A stretch of 9,309 nt of DNA from CANKHA01 sp040877285 (GCA_040877285.1 JBBDNZ010000225.1:1-9309); one strand, 5' to 3'. Counted from the stretch's first letter, positions 1 through 8,976 are shown. The notes: generated by a model not told the origin, from the sequence alone. Program-made: numbers and translations.

Positions 1-2202
<2,202 letters not shown>

Positions 2203-2210
2203 GCGCGTGG

Positions 2211-2220
2211 CTCTCCCCCC
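2211..2220 (-). promoter_or_regulatory. Ribosome binding site of the penicillin-binding protein
   Basis: Read on the minus strand this is GGGGGGAGAG, ending 8 bases before the GTG at 2202. It decides the start: no ATG exists in this frame between the upstream stop (2263-2265) and GTG 2202. Confidence 0.6.
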
Positions 2221-2308
2221 GCTCGGGGCGGCTTTGTGTTGGGCCGCAAAGGCTCTTGGGCCTCAATGGCGGCGGATTTTGGCCGCCGGGCCTGGATTTG
2301 CCGCGACT

Positions 2309-2338
2309 CTTGTAGCCGAAACGGGGGCGGGGAGCCAA
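2309..2338 (-). promoter_or_regulatory. Candidate sigma70-type promoter of the penicillin-binding protein
   Basis: On the minus strand TTGGCT (2333-2338) and TACAAG (2309-2314) are separated by 18 bases, with the gene start about 107 bases downstream. Both hexamers are imperfect, so this is a pattern match only. The same 30 bases recur unchanged at 8306-8335 in the second copy of the duplication. Confidence 0.35.
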
Positions 2339-2403
2339 TGGCGGCAGGGGGTTAGGTGAACAAGGTTTTCTTACCTCACATTGTTTAGGGATAGATTCCT
2401 TAG

Positions 2404-2433
2404 TTGAGGCGCTTTGGCCTCACCCGCTACAGT
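2404..2433 (+). promoter_or_regulatory. Candidate promoter of the hsdRSM operon
   Basis: TTGAGG (2404-2409) and TACAGT (2428-2433) are 18 bases apart. The expected transcription start, six or seven bases past the -10 hexamer, falls on or next to the ATG at 2440, which would make the hsdR message leaderless. No convincing ribosome site precedes that ATG, which agrees. The promoter lies inside the cassette, beyond the duplicated host sequence, so the operon would carry its own. Confidence 0.4.
2405..2422. promoter_or_regulatory. Inverted repeat over the hsdR promoter, possible operator
   Basis: TGAGGC (2405-2410) and GCCTCA (2417-2422) form a perfect 6-bp inverted repeat with a 6-base centre. 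It overlaps the candidate -35 hexamer and its spacer, a place where a repressor could act. No controller-protein gene is present in the cassette, and a repeat this short can occur by chance. Confidence 0.25.
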
Positions 2434-2439
2434 GGCCCC

Positions 2440-5184
2440 ATGGATGCCACGGCGTTTCACCCGGAGGACCAATCTCGCAAGGCGATTGACGCCAAGCTTG
2501 TGGACTGCGGCTGGCAGGTCCAAAGCCGCCGCGAGATGAATCTGTCCGCCGGGCCCGGCGTTGCCGTGCGCGAATTCGGCACCGATGCCGGACCGGCCGA
2601 CTACGCCCTGTTCGTCGACAAGGAATTTTGCGGCGTCATCGAGGCCAAGCCGGCCGGGACCACGCTCAGCGGCTACGCGGACCAGGCCGCGCGTTACATC
2701 AGCGAAGCGCCCGAGTGGCTCGGCGTCGACCCAAAAAAGCGCCGTTTCGAATACGTCGCCTCCGATACCGAGATTCTGTTCCGCGACCACGCCGATCCCG
2801 AGCCGCGCTCGCGCCGCGTATTCGCGTTTCATCGGCCTGAAACGTTGCAGCGGTGGCTGAGCGAGCCGGAAACGTTAAGGGCTCGGTTGCGCAAGACGCC
2901 GCCGCTGGTCACGGAGGGCTTGCGCACCTGCCAGATCGAGGCCATCGAAGGGCTTGAAAAATCCCTGGCGAAGGACGATCCCCGCGCGCTCATCCAGATG
3001 ACGATGGGCGCCGGCAAGACCTTCACCGCCTGCACCATGTCCTACCGGCTGCTGGCGCACGCCGGCGTACGGCGCATTCTGTTTCTCGTCGATCGCCGCA
3101 ATCTCGGCAATCAGACCGCCATGGAATATGCCGGCTATCGTCCGCCCGGGACGGGACGCCTGTTCACCGAACTCTATGGCGTGCAGAAGCTCGGGCCGGC
3201 GGGACTAGACAGCAACTCCGCGGTGGTCATTTCGACCATTCAGCGCGTCTATTCCGAATTGACCGGAAAAGAGCTTGCCGAAGAGGAGGAGGATGCCTCC
3301 GCTTTCGAGCGCGGCGACGACGAGCCGAAGCCGGTGGTCTACAATGCCAAGATTCCAATCGAGACCTTCGATCTCATTGTCACCGACGAATGCCACCGCT
3401 CGATCTACGGCTCCTGGCGGCAGGTGCTGGAATATTTCGACAGCTTCATCGTCGGGCTGACCGCGACGCCGTCGGTCCATACGCTCGGTTTCTTCAACCG
3501 CAACATCGTCGCCGAATATCCTTACGAGCGCTCGGTCGTAGACGGCGTCAATGTCGGCTACGAGGTGTTCCGCATCCGCACCCGCATCGGCGAGCAGGGC
3601 TCGCGCGTCGACAAGGGTTTTACGATCCCGGTGCGCGACAAGAAGACCCGCGCCCAACGCTACGAAACTCTGAACGACGATCTGATCTATTCGGCGCGCG
3701 AACTCGACCGCTCGGTAGTTGCGCCGAATCAAATCCGCACGGTGCTCGAAACCTATCGCGACACCGTTTTCACCGACCTTTTCCCCGGCCGGACCACCGT
3801 TCCGAAGACCGTCATTTTCGCCAAGGACGACAACCACGCCGAACAGATCGTGGAGATCGCGCGTGAGGTGTTCGGCAAGGGTAACGACTTCGTCAAGAAG
3901 ATCACTTACCGGGTCGACTCCGACCCGGAGCAGTTGATCAAGGAATTCCGCATCAATCCGAATCCGCGCATCGCGGTGACGGTGGACATGATCGCGACCG
4001 GCACCGACGTGAAGCCCATCGAGGTGCTGATCTTCCTGCGCGACGTGCGCTCGGAACTCTATTTCGAGCAGATGAAGGGACGCGGCGTGCGCTCGATCAG
4101 CACGACCGAGCTTCAAGCCGTGACGCCCGACGCCGACGCCAAGACGCGCTTCGTCCTGATCGACGCGGTCGGGGTGACGGAGAGCGCCAAGGTCTTGTCG
4201 GCGCCGCTTGAGCGCAACCACGCGGTCGCCTTCGACAAGCTGCTGGAGCAGGTGGCCGCCGGCGACCGCCGCGACGACACGATGTCGACCCTGGCCGCGC
4301 GGCTCGCCGCCCTCGACCGCAAGCTCGATGGGGACACGCAGGTTGAATTGTCGAAGCTCGCCAACGGCCGCACGCTCTCGGACTTGGCGCGCGGGCTGCT
4401 CGATTCTATCGATCCCGATACCGTCGAAGCCGCGACGCACGCCAAGCACGGCGTCGCCGCGACCGAAAAGGAATTGGAAGCCACCCAAAAGGAGCTGAAA
4501 GAGCAAGCCTGCCGGCCCTTCGATTCGCCGACTCTCCGGCAGGGCCTGGTTGCCGCCAAGGCCAAGACCGACATCAAAATCGACACCATTTCGACGGACG
4601 AGGTAATCTCGTCGGGCTATGACGAGGCGCAGGCGCAGCAGACGGTCGACCGCTTCAGGGAATTCCTCGATGCCAACAAGGACCAGATCGCGGCCCTGCA
4701 AATCCTCTATGGGCGGCCTTACGCCCAGCGCCGGCTGACCTACGAGGCGCTGGAGGACCTGCGCGACGCCTTAAAGCGGCCGCCCTGGCTGCTGGAGCCG
4801 GTCAATATCTGGCGCGCCTACAAGCGGCTGAACGACACCCGCGTGCGCGGCAACGCCACGCGCATCCTCACAGACATTGTCATGCTGGTGCGCTTCGCGC
4901 TCGACAAGGACGAGATGCTGGAGCCGCTGCCCTCCAAGATCGCCGGCAAGTTCAATCTCTGGCTTGGACGAGAAAAGAACGCTGGGCGAGACTATTCACA
5001 GGAACAGCTTGCATGGCTGACCGCGATCCGCGATCACTTGGCGGTCAATGGGGACGTGACGCGGGGCGACTTGCAGGACATGCCGGCCTTCTCGGGCAAG
5101 GGCGGCATGATCAAGGCGCGTGAACTGTTCGGAACGCGGCTTGACGGGGTGCTTGAGGATTTATCGGACGCGCTGGTGGCGTGA
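2440..5184 (+). CDS. hsdR: Type I restriction-modification system, restriction/translocase subunit HsdR
   Basis: The motor and nuclease subunit of a type I enzyme: it joins HsdM and HsdS, pumps unmethylated DNA using ATP and cuts at a distance. The 914-residue protein starts with a PD-(D/E)xK nuclease domain (Asp54, then Glu68-Ala-Lys70). A superfamily 2 helicase follows: Q-motif region near Gln165, Walker A MGAGKT (189-194), the DEAD-box variant DECH (316-319), TATP (341-344), a motif V region near 513-524 and motif VI QMKGRGVRSI (544-553). The C-terminal third resembles the EcoEI-type HsdR C-terminal domain that docks on the methylase core. An acidic, low-complexity stretch (about 279-298) interrupts the first helicase domain. 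ATG 2440 is preferred over an in-frame TTG at 2404, which coincides with the candidate -35 hexamer. It is first in the operon, 13 bases before hsdS. All key motifs look intact. Confidence 0.96.
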   Translation: MDATAFHPEDQSRKAIDAKLVDCGWQVQSRREMNLSAGPGVAVREFGTDAGPADYALFVDKEFCGVIEAKPAGTTLSGYADQAARYISEAPEWLGVDPKKRRFEYVASDTEILFRDHADPEPRSRRVFAFHRPETLQRWLSEPETLRARLRKTPPLVTEGLRTCQIEAIEGLEKSLAKDDPRALIQMTMGAGKTFTACTMSYRLLAHAGVRRILFLVDRRNLGNQTAMEYAGYRPPGTGRLFTELYGVQKLGPAGLDSNSAVVISTIQRVYSELTGKELAEEEEDASAFERGDDEPKPVVYNAKIPIETFDLIVTDECHRSIYGSWRQVLEYFDSFIVGLTATPSVHTLGFFNRNIVAEYPYERSVVDGVNVGYEVFRIRTRIGEQGSRVDKGFTIPVRDKKTRAQRYETLNDDLIYSARELDRSVVAPNQIRTVLETYRDTVFTDLFPGRTTVPKTVIFAKDDNHAEQIVEIAREVFGKGNDFVKKITYRVDSDPEQLIKEFRINPNPRIAVTVDMIATGTDVKPIEVLIFLRDVRSELYFEQMKGRGVRSISTTELQAVTPDADAKTRFVLIDAVGVTESAKVLSAPLERNHAVAFDKLLEQVAAGDRRDDTMSTLAARLAALDRKLDGDTQVELSKLANGRTLSDLARGLLDSIDPDTVEAATHAKHGVAATEKELEATQKELKEQACRPFDSPTLRQGLVAAKAKTDIKIDTISTDEVISSGYDEAQAQQTVDRFREFLDANKDQIAALQILYGRPYAQRRLTYEALEDLRDALKRPPWLLEPVNIWRAYKRLNDTRVRGNATRILTDIVMLVRFALDKDEMLEPLPSKIAGKFNLWLGREKNAGRDYSQEQLAWLTAIRDHLAVNGDVTRGDLQDMPAFSGKGGMIKARELFGTRLDGVLEDLSDALVA

Positions 5185-5186
5185 GC

Positions 5187-5192
5187 GGGGAG
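5187..5192 (+). promoter_or_regulatory. Ribosome binding site of hsdS
   Basis: GGGGAG lies five bases before the GTG at 5198 and sets that codon as the hsdS start. It begins two bases after the hsdR stop codon, so translation of the two genes is probably coupled. Confidence 0.55.
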
Positions 5193-5197
5193 TGGGC

Positions 5198-6664
5198 GTG
5201 GCAATCGAGTATCACCGCGACGGGCTGTGGGAGCTGCCCGAGGGTTGGGTATGGGCGCGGCTGGGGGACGTGTGCAAACAACCGGTCCGAGTTGATCCCG
5301 CACGACAGTTCGATGATCAATTCCAGTATATTGACCTTAGCGCGATCGATGAGGGTAAAATTGCGCGCCCTCAAACTGTTTCTGTGGCTCACGCGCCGTC
5401 GCGCGCAAGGCAATTAGTTCAGGAAGGAGATACTTTGCTTTCTTGCGTGCGTGTATATTTGCGCAACAATGTGATTGTTCCCAGCGAATTGAATGGCGCT
5501 ATTGCGTCTACCGCATTTTGTGTACTTCGTCCCAGCGAGGTGATCGATCCGAGCTATTTGTATTCGTTTGTCCATTCGTACAAATTCACCAATGTTCTGG
5601 TGCCGCTCCAGCGCGGGAATAGCCCGCCGGCGGTCGTTGACGGCGATGTCCATAATCAACTCATCCCAATTGCACCACTTGCGGAACAGCGCCGCATCGT
5701 GGCGCGGATCGACGAACTGTTCACCGAGATTGCCGACGGCGAAACCGCGCTCACCCGCGCACGTGATGACCTCGACGCCTGGCGCCGGGCGCTGCTCAAG
5801 GCGGCCGTCACCGGCGAGCTGACGCGTGAGTGGCGGGAAGCTAAAAAACTATCAAGCTTAGGTGTTCTCAATCAGATTACAGCCGATCTTGGCAAAAAGG
5901 ACGTATTCACACCCCCACCAGATTTGCCGAAACCGCCAACTGGATGGACTTGGGCCACGCTCGATCAATTGGCCAGTATCGACAGCGGACAAACTCCAAA
6001 AGGCATTGAAACGACTTCGTCTAACGCAGGCGATGTGCCATGGTTCAAAGTCAGCAGCATGAATGAGAGTGGCAACGAATCTGAGCTTAAATTTTCAAAA
6101 TGGTGGCTCAATAAAGCCCAAGCTGAGAAGCTTCGCCTGAAAATCTTCCCGAAGGGTTCGATTGTTTTTCCAAAACTCGGCGGCGCACTTCTTACTAATA
6201 AACGCCGGCGTATGGGTCGAGCCGGAGGAATCGACCTCAACAACATGGCGGTAGTCCCGCATCCCATGTGTGCGGATTACCTATGGCTGTTTTTCCTCGG
6301 GCTCGATCTCGGCAGTCTATCGGACGGTTCGGTCGTTCCGCAGCTACGCAAATCAACCGTGCAGAAAATCTTGATCGGACTTCCGCCTGAGGCTGAAATG
6401 AAAGAGATCGTTGCGCAGGTGCGCGCTCAATTACCGACAGGCAGTGATTGCGATTTAGTGGCCAAGGAGCAGATTCAGTCTGCCGGGCGCCTGCGCCAGT
6501 CCGTTTTAAGGGCTGCATTTCGCGGAGAGCTTTCCGAACAAGACCCAAAAGACGAATCGGCGGAGGGTTTGCTCGATCGGTTGAACAAGCAAGATGACGT
6601 TTCGATCCGGCCTCGTGGCGCGCACGGACCGCGTAGCGCCGACGTTATTCGGGCGATGTCATGA
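5198..6664 (+). CDS. hsdS: Type I restriction-modification system, specificity subunit HsdS
   Basis: The DNA-recognition subunit, which gives the methylase and the restriction complex their split target sequence. The 488-residue protein has the usual two-half plan. Target recognition domain 1 spans about 8-158, beginning LWELPEGWVWARLGDV. A helical conserved region with PLAEQRRIVARIDELF starts at 160 and runs to about 215. Domain 2 spans about 246-394, beginning PPTGWTWATLDQL. A second helical region runs about 395-470 and contains EMKEIV and LRQSVLRAAFRGEL. Both domains are present, so it should read a bipartite site; the sequence read cannot be predicted by eye. Parts of both recognition domains (for example 5400-5560 and 5860-6180) are visibly richer in A and T than hsdR and hsdM, as expected where recognition domains are exchanged between lineages. 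GTG 5198 is preferred over an ATG at 5120 inside hsdR, because it follows a good ribosome site and gives the family's usual N-terminus. The stop overlaps the hsdM start. Confidence 0.95.
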   Translation: MAIEYHRDGLWELPEGWVWARLGDVCKQPVRVDPARQFDDQFQYIDLSAIDEGKIARPQTVSVAHAPSRARQLVQEGDTLLSCVRVYLRNNVIVPSELNGAIASTAFCVLRPSEVIDPSYLYSFVHSYKFTNVLVPLQRGNSPPAVVDGDVHNQLIPIAPLAEQRRIVARIDELFTEIADGETALTRARDDLDAWRRALLKAAVTGELTREWREAKKLSSLGVLNQITADLGKKDVFTPPPDLPKPPTGWTWATLDQLASIDSGQTPKGIETTSSNAGDVPWFKVSSMNESGNESELKFSKWWLNKAQAEKLRLKIFPKGSIVFPKLGGALLTNKRRRMGRAGGIDLNNMAVVPHPMCADYLWLFFLGLDLGSLSDGSVVPQLRKSTVQKILIGLPPEAEMKEIVAQVRAQLPTGSDCDLVAKEQIQSAGRLRQSVLRAAFRGELSEQDPKDESAEGLLDRLNKQDDVSIRPRGAHGPRSADVIRAMS

Positions 6665-8127
6665 ACGAATCTACGCTTGTCCAAAAAGTCTGGAACTACG
6701 CCACGGTTCTAAGAAACGAGGGTGTGCATTACGGCGCTTATATCTCGCAAATATCGTTTCTGCTTTTCCTCAAAATGGACGACGAGGTCTTCAACCAGTT
6801 GGGCGAGCCGTCCGTTTTGCCGGACGATTGCCGCTGGAGCGAAATCAAGGATTTGCAGGGCGAGGCGCTCGCCAAGCGCTACAACAAGATTCTCGCCGAG
6901 CTGTCGCGCCAAGATGGGCTGATCGGCTCGGTCTTCATGAAGGCGCAGAACGAAATCCAGGACCCGGCCAAGCTGCGCCGGCTCGTCAGCATGATCGGCG
7001 AAGAGGTTTGGCTCGGCCTCGATCTCGACACCAAGGGGGCGATCTACGAAGGCTTGCTGGAGCGAAACGCTGCCGAAGTGAAGAGCGGGGCTGGCCAATA
7101 CTTCACGCCGCGCCCGCTGATCGACGCCATGGTCGAGGTGATCGACCCGCAGCCGAAGGAAACCGTGCACGATCCGGCCTGCGGCACCGGCGGCTTCCTC
7201 CTCTCGGCCTGGGACCGGATGAAGAAGCACCCCGACGCCTCCGACCGCCGCGTGCAGCAGGGCATTCGAAAAAGGCTGTCCGGCATGGACATCGTGCCGG
7301 AAGTCGTCCGGCTCTGCGCCATGAACATGTATCTGCATGGCGCGGCGCGTGCCGAAAACCCCATCGAACGTGGCGACGCACTGAACAAGCCGAGCGGGCC
7401 GTACAATGTCATCCTGACCAATCCGCCGTTCGGGACGAAGCAGGGCTACAAGATCGTCGGCAACGACGGCGAGATCGAAAGCGAGCGCGAGGAATACAAC
7501 CGCCCCGACTTCATCAAGACCACCAGTAATAAGCAACTCAACTTTCTCCAGCACATCATGTCGATCCTCGCGATCGACGGGCGCTGCGCGGTGGTGCTGC
7601 CCGACAACGTGCTGTTCGAGGGCGCCGGCGCCGATATTCGCAAGCGGCTGCTCGACATGTACGACTTCCACACGCTGTTGCGGCTGCCGACCGGGATTTT
7701 CTACAAGCAGGGCGTCAAGGCGAACGTGCTGTTCTTCGACCGCAAGAAGTGGAAGGAGGGCGAGACGAACACCAAGGATGTATGGATTTACGACTGGCGC
7801 ACCAACCAGCGCTTCACGCTGAAGGAGCGGCCGATGAAGCGCGCCGACCTCGACGATTTCATCAAGTGCTATAGCGCGAGCAACCGGCGCAAGCGCAAGG
7901 AGACGGAGCGCTTCCACAAGTTCGCCTATGCCGACCTGATCAAGCGCGACAAGGTCAATCTCGACATTTTCTGGTTGAAGGACGACAGCCTCGACGATCC
8001 GGACCTTTTGCCGCCGCCCGATGAGATCGCGGCCGAGATCGTGGAGAGCCTGGAGGCGGCGCTGGAACGGTTCCGCAAGGTTGCGGCCAGTTTGCAGCCG
8101 GAGAACGGCGGGTCAGACGCGGCGTAA
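6661..8127 (+). CDS. hsdM: Type I restriction-modification system, DNA (N6-adenine) methyltransferase subunit HsdM
   Basis: The methylase subunit, which with HsdS transfers a methyl group from S-adenosylmethionine to adenine in the recognition site, protecting host DNA. The 488-residue protein, normal for the family, has the N-terminal helical HsdM domain (about 5-125), then GQYFTPR (145-151), the SAM-binding motif I DPACGTGGF (171-179) and the catalytic motif IV NPPF (254-257), the gamma-type order for N6-adenine methylases. Near the C-terminus a helical, acidic stretch (about 440-480) probably contacts HsdS. The start codon overlaps the hsdS stop as ATGA (6661-6664), a strong sign of translational coupling; the upstream ribosome site is weak. 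The stop codon TAA is followed at once by the duplicated host sequence, with no terminator between. An intact methylase beside an intact HsdR suggests an active system. Confidence 0.97.
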   Translation: MNESTLVQKVWNYATVLRNEGVHYGAYISQISFLLFLKMDDEVFNQLGEPSVLPDDCRWSEIKDLQGEALAKRYNKILAELSRQDGLIGSVFMKAQNEIQDPAKLRRLVSMIGEEVWLGLDLDTKGAIYEGLLERNAAEVKSGAGQYFTPRPLIDAMVEVIDPQPKETVHDPACGTGGFLLSAWDRMKKHPDASDRRVQQGIRKRLSGMDIVPEVVRLCAMNMYLHGAARAENPIERGDALNKPSGPYNVILTNPPFGTKQGYKIVGNDGEIESEREEYNRPDFIKTTSNKQLNFLQHIMSILAIDGRCAVVLPDNVLFEGAGADIRKRLLDMYDFHTLLRLPTGIFYKQGVKANVLFFDRKKWKEGETNTKDVWIYDWRTNQRFTLKERPMKRADLDDFIKCYSASNRRKRKETERFHKFAYADLIKRDKVNLDIFWLKDDSLDDPDLLPPPDEIAAEIVESLEAALERFRKVAASLQPENGGSDAA

Positions 8128-8182
8128 GCCGAGCGTGGCGCCCTCGGAGGTGAACTCGACCAGCAGGCGCTTCCAGCCGGCG
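8113..8182 (-). pseudogene. 5' remnant of the penicillin-binding protein gene (second copy)
   Basis: On the minus strand, 8182-8128 repeats codons about 52-70 of the penicillin-binding protein (AGWKRLLVEFTSEGATLG). The frame then crosses into hsdM and ends as LRRV plus a TGA at 8113-8115. The cut falls at the start of the membrane segment, so the product would lack the membrane anchor and both enzyme domains. The 5' part, including the start codon, lies in the N gap. If the gap holds the missing repeat sequence unchanged, the whole frame would be about 74 codons. It is a by-product of the duplication and probably not functional. Confidence 0.65.
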
Positions 8183-8282
8183 NNNNNNNNNNNNNNNNNN
8201 NNNNNNNNNNNNNNNNNNNNNNNNNNNNNNNNNNNNNNNNNNNNNNNNNNNNNNNNNNNNNNNNNNNNNNNNNNNNNNNNNN
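8183..8282. other. Scaffold gap of exactly 100 N
   Basis: A run of 100 undetermined bases, a common placeholder for a gap of unknown size. It lies inside the right copy of the direct repeat, which suggests that assembly broke on the repeat. By colinearity with the left copy it should hold the equivalent of 2048-2285, about 238 bases, including a second penicillin-binding protein start codon. Confidence 0.97.
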
Positions 8283-8305
8283 CCGGGCCTGGATTTGCCG
8301 CGACT

Positions 8306-8335
8306 CTTGTAGCCGAAACGGGGGCGGGGAGCCAA
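8306..8335 (-). promoter_or_regulatory. Second copy of the penicillin-binding protein candidate promoter
   Basis: Identical to 2309-2338. Here it would drive leftward transcription through the truncated penicillin-binding protein fragment and into the 3' end of hsdM, antisense to it. Same limited evidence as the first copy. Confidence 0.3.
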
Positions 8336-8358
8336 TGTGGCCAGGGGGTTAGGTGAAT

Positions 8359-8410
8359 GGAAATGCGGGGCTCGAAGGGCTGGAAAACCACGGCGAATGT
8401 TCGCATTTCC
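8359..8410. promoter_or_regulatory. Nested inverted repeats in the ycgN leader
   Basis: GGAAATGCG (8359-8367) and CGCATTTCC (8402-8410) form a perfect 9-bp inverted repeat with a 34-base loop. GCGAA-TG-TTCGC (8393-8404) is a second, short-centred palindrome that overlaps the right arm, so the two RNA hairpins would exclude each other. The block lies just outside the repeat and 36 bases before the ycgN start. Its role is unknown; it could be a leader structure or a protein-binding site. Confidence 0.35.
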
Positions 8411-8429
8411 GGCCCTGGACGCGGTAAAA

Positions 8430-8446
8430 GCGGGCAGGATCCCCGC
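8430..8446 (+). promoter_or_regulatory. Small hairpin holding the ycgN ribosome binding site
   Basis: GCGGG (8430-8434) pairs with CCCGC (8442-8446), and the 7-base loop carries AGGA (8436-8439), seven bases before the ATG at 8447. The ribosome site supports this start over the in-frame ATG at 8357. Whether the stem forms and affects translation is speculative. Confidence 0.35.
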
Positions 8447-8948
8447 ATGAGCGCCGCCGACCCCCCGTTTTGGAAGACCAAGTCATTGGGCCAGATGACG
8501 GCCGCCGAAATGGGAGAGCCTGTGCGACGGCTGCGGGCGCTGCTGCCTGCAAAAGCTGCAAGACGCCGACACCGACGAGACTTTCTATACCAGCGTGGGC
8601 TGCCGGCTGCTCGACACGCACGCCTGCCGCTGCACCGACTACGAAAACCGCAGCGCCAAGGTGAAGGATTGCGTGCGGCTCACCCCGCGCAACATCAACC
8701 GCATCGCCTGGCTGCCGCCGACCTGCGGCTACAAGCTGGCGGCGGCGGGGCGGGATTTATACTGGTGGCACCCGCTGGTCTCGGGCGACGCGGAGACGGT
8801 GCACGCAGCCGGCATCTCCGTGCGCGGGCGCGTGCGCAAGAGCGAGGACGAAGTGCCCGACGCCGAGCTTGAGGATTACATCGTGAAATGGCCGCAGCGG
8901 GGGGCGAAGGGGCGGAAAGGGGACAAGCCGAAGGCGGGCGGCACGTAA
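8447..8948 (+). pseudogene. ycgN: YcgN family cysteine-cluster protein (UPF0260), one-base frameshift
   Basis: A small soluble protein of the CxxCxxCC family, thought from its cysteines to bind zinc or an iron cluster; its cellular role is not established. The N-terminus MSAADPPFWKTKSLGQMTAAE is read in one frame. One extra A in the AAA at 8508-8510 then shifts the frame, and the rest is read from TGG at 8511: WESLCDGCGRCCLQKLQD, the cysteines of CRLLDTHACRC, DCV and PPTCGY, then GRDLYWWHPLVSG and ISVRGRV. Without the extra base the product would be 166 residues, close to the family's usual 150-160. The shift leaves the uncorrected gene without its cysteine cluster. The site is about 230 bases from the scaffold gap, so an assembly or read error is at least as likely as a real mutation. 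ATG 8447 is chosen because family members begin shortly before the PFWK motif. Confidence 0.85.
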
Positions 8949-8976
8949 CAATCGGCCCCTGGCGCATTTCGTCAGA

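Larger units (their letters stand above)
2361..8127 (+). mobile_element. hsdRSM cassette inserted with long target duplication (inferred)
   Basis: The 5.77-kb segment between the two direct repeat arms holds only hsdR, hsdS, hsdM and about 79 bases of leader carrying a candidate promoter. No transposase, integrase, terminal inverted repeat or tRNA attachment site is visible. The right boundary is sharp: the repeat starts on the base after the hsdM stop codon. Restriction-modification genes inserted with long target duplications have been described from Helicobacter pylori genome comparisons, and this arrangement fits. Integration of a circle carrying a piece of this locus by single crossover would give the same structure. 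That the segment is an insertion is inferred from the layout; no empty site was available for comparison. Confidence 0.6.
8128..8357. repeat. Direct repeat, right copy, interrupted by an N gap
   Basis: Second copy of the stretch at 1993-2360, same orientation. The visible parts are 8128-8182 (55 of 55 identical) and 8283-8357 (72 of 75). The three mismatches (8338, 8339 and 8341) all lie just past a run of exactly 55 identical bases (8283-8337). The offset between copies is 6135 on the left part and 5997 on the right, so 238 bases are expected where 100 N are drawn. This copy supplies the upstream region of ycgN. Confidence 0.85.

Noticed and set aside
2351..2376. AGGT ... ACCT inverted repeat between the repeat end and the hsdR promoter
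   Set aside because: Only four paired bases with a long spacer; no better than chance.
2404..2439. TTG at 2404 as the hsdR start
   Set aside because: It coincides with the best -35 hexamer and adds 12 residues of no family resemblance. It is not fully excluded, since AGGGA lies upstream at 2387-2391.
3205..4701. 498-codon open frame on the minus strand inside hsdR
   Set aside because: It is the shadow of a GC-rich gene. The plus strand holds complete HsdR motifs over the same bases, and the minus-strand protein is rich in Arg, Gly and Val with no recognisable domain.
5120..5197. Earlier ATG start for hsdS inside hsdR
   Set aside because: It would add 26 residues unlike HsdS N-termini. The GTG at 5198 has a GGGGAG site at the right distance.
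5198..6664. Phase-variable or invertible HsdS locus
   Set aside because: Only one hsdS is present, with no recombinase, no inverted partial hsdS copy and no long simple-sequence tract in the window.
6709..7917. 402-codon open frame on the minus strand inside hsdM
   Set aside because: It lies opposite the intact methylase with its SAM-binding and NPPF motifs, and shows no domain of its own.
8357..8446. ATG at 8357 as the ycgN start, or a separate small gene
   Set aside because: The added residues do not resemble the family. ATG 8447 has its own ribosome site and gives the usual N-terminus.
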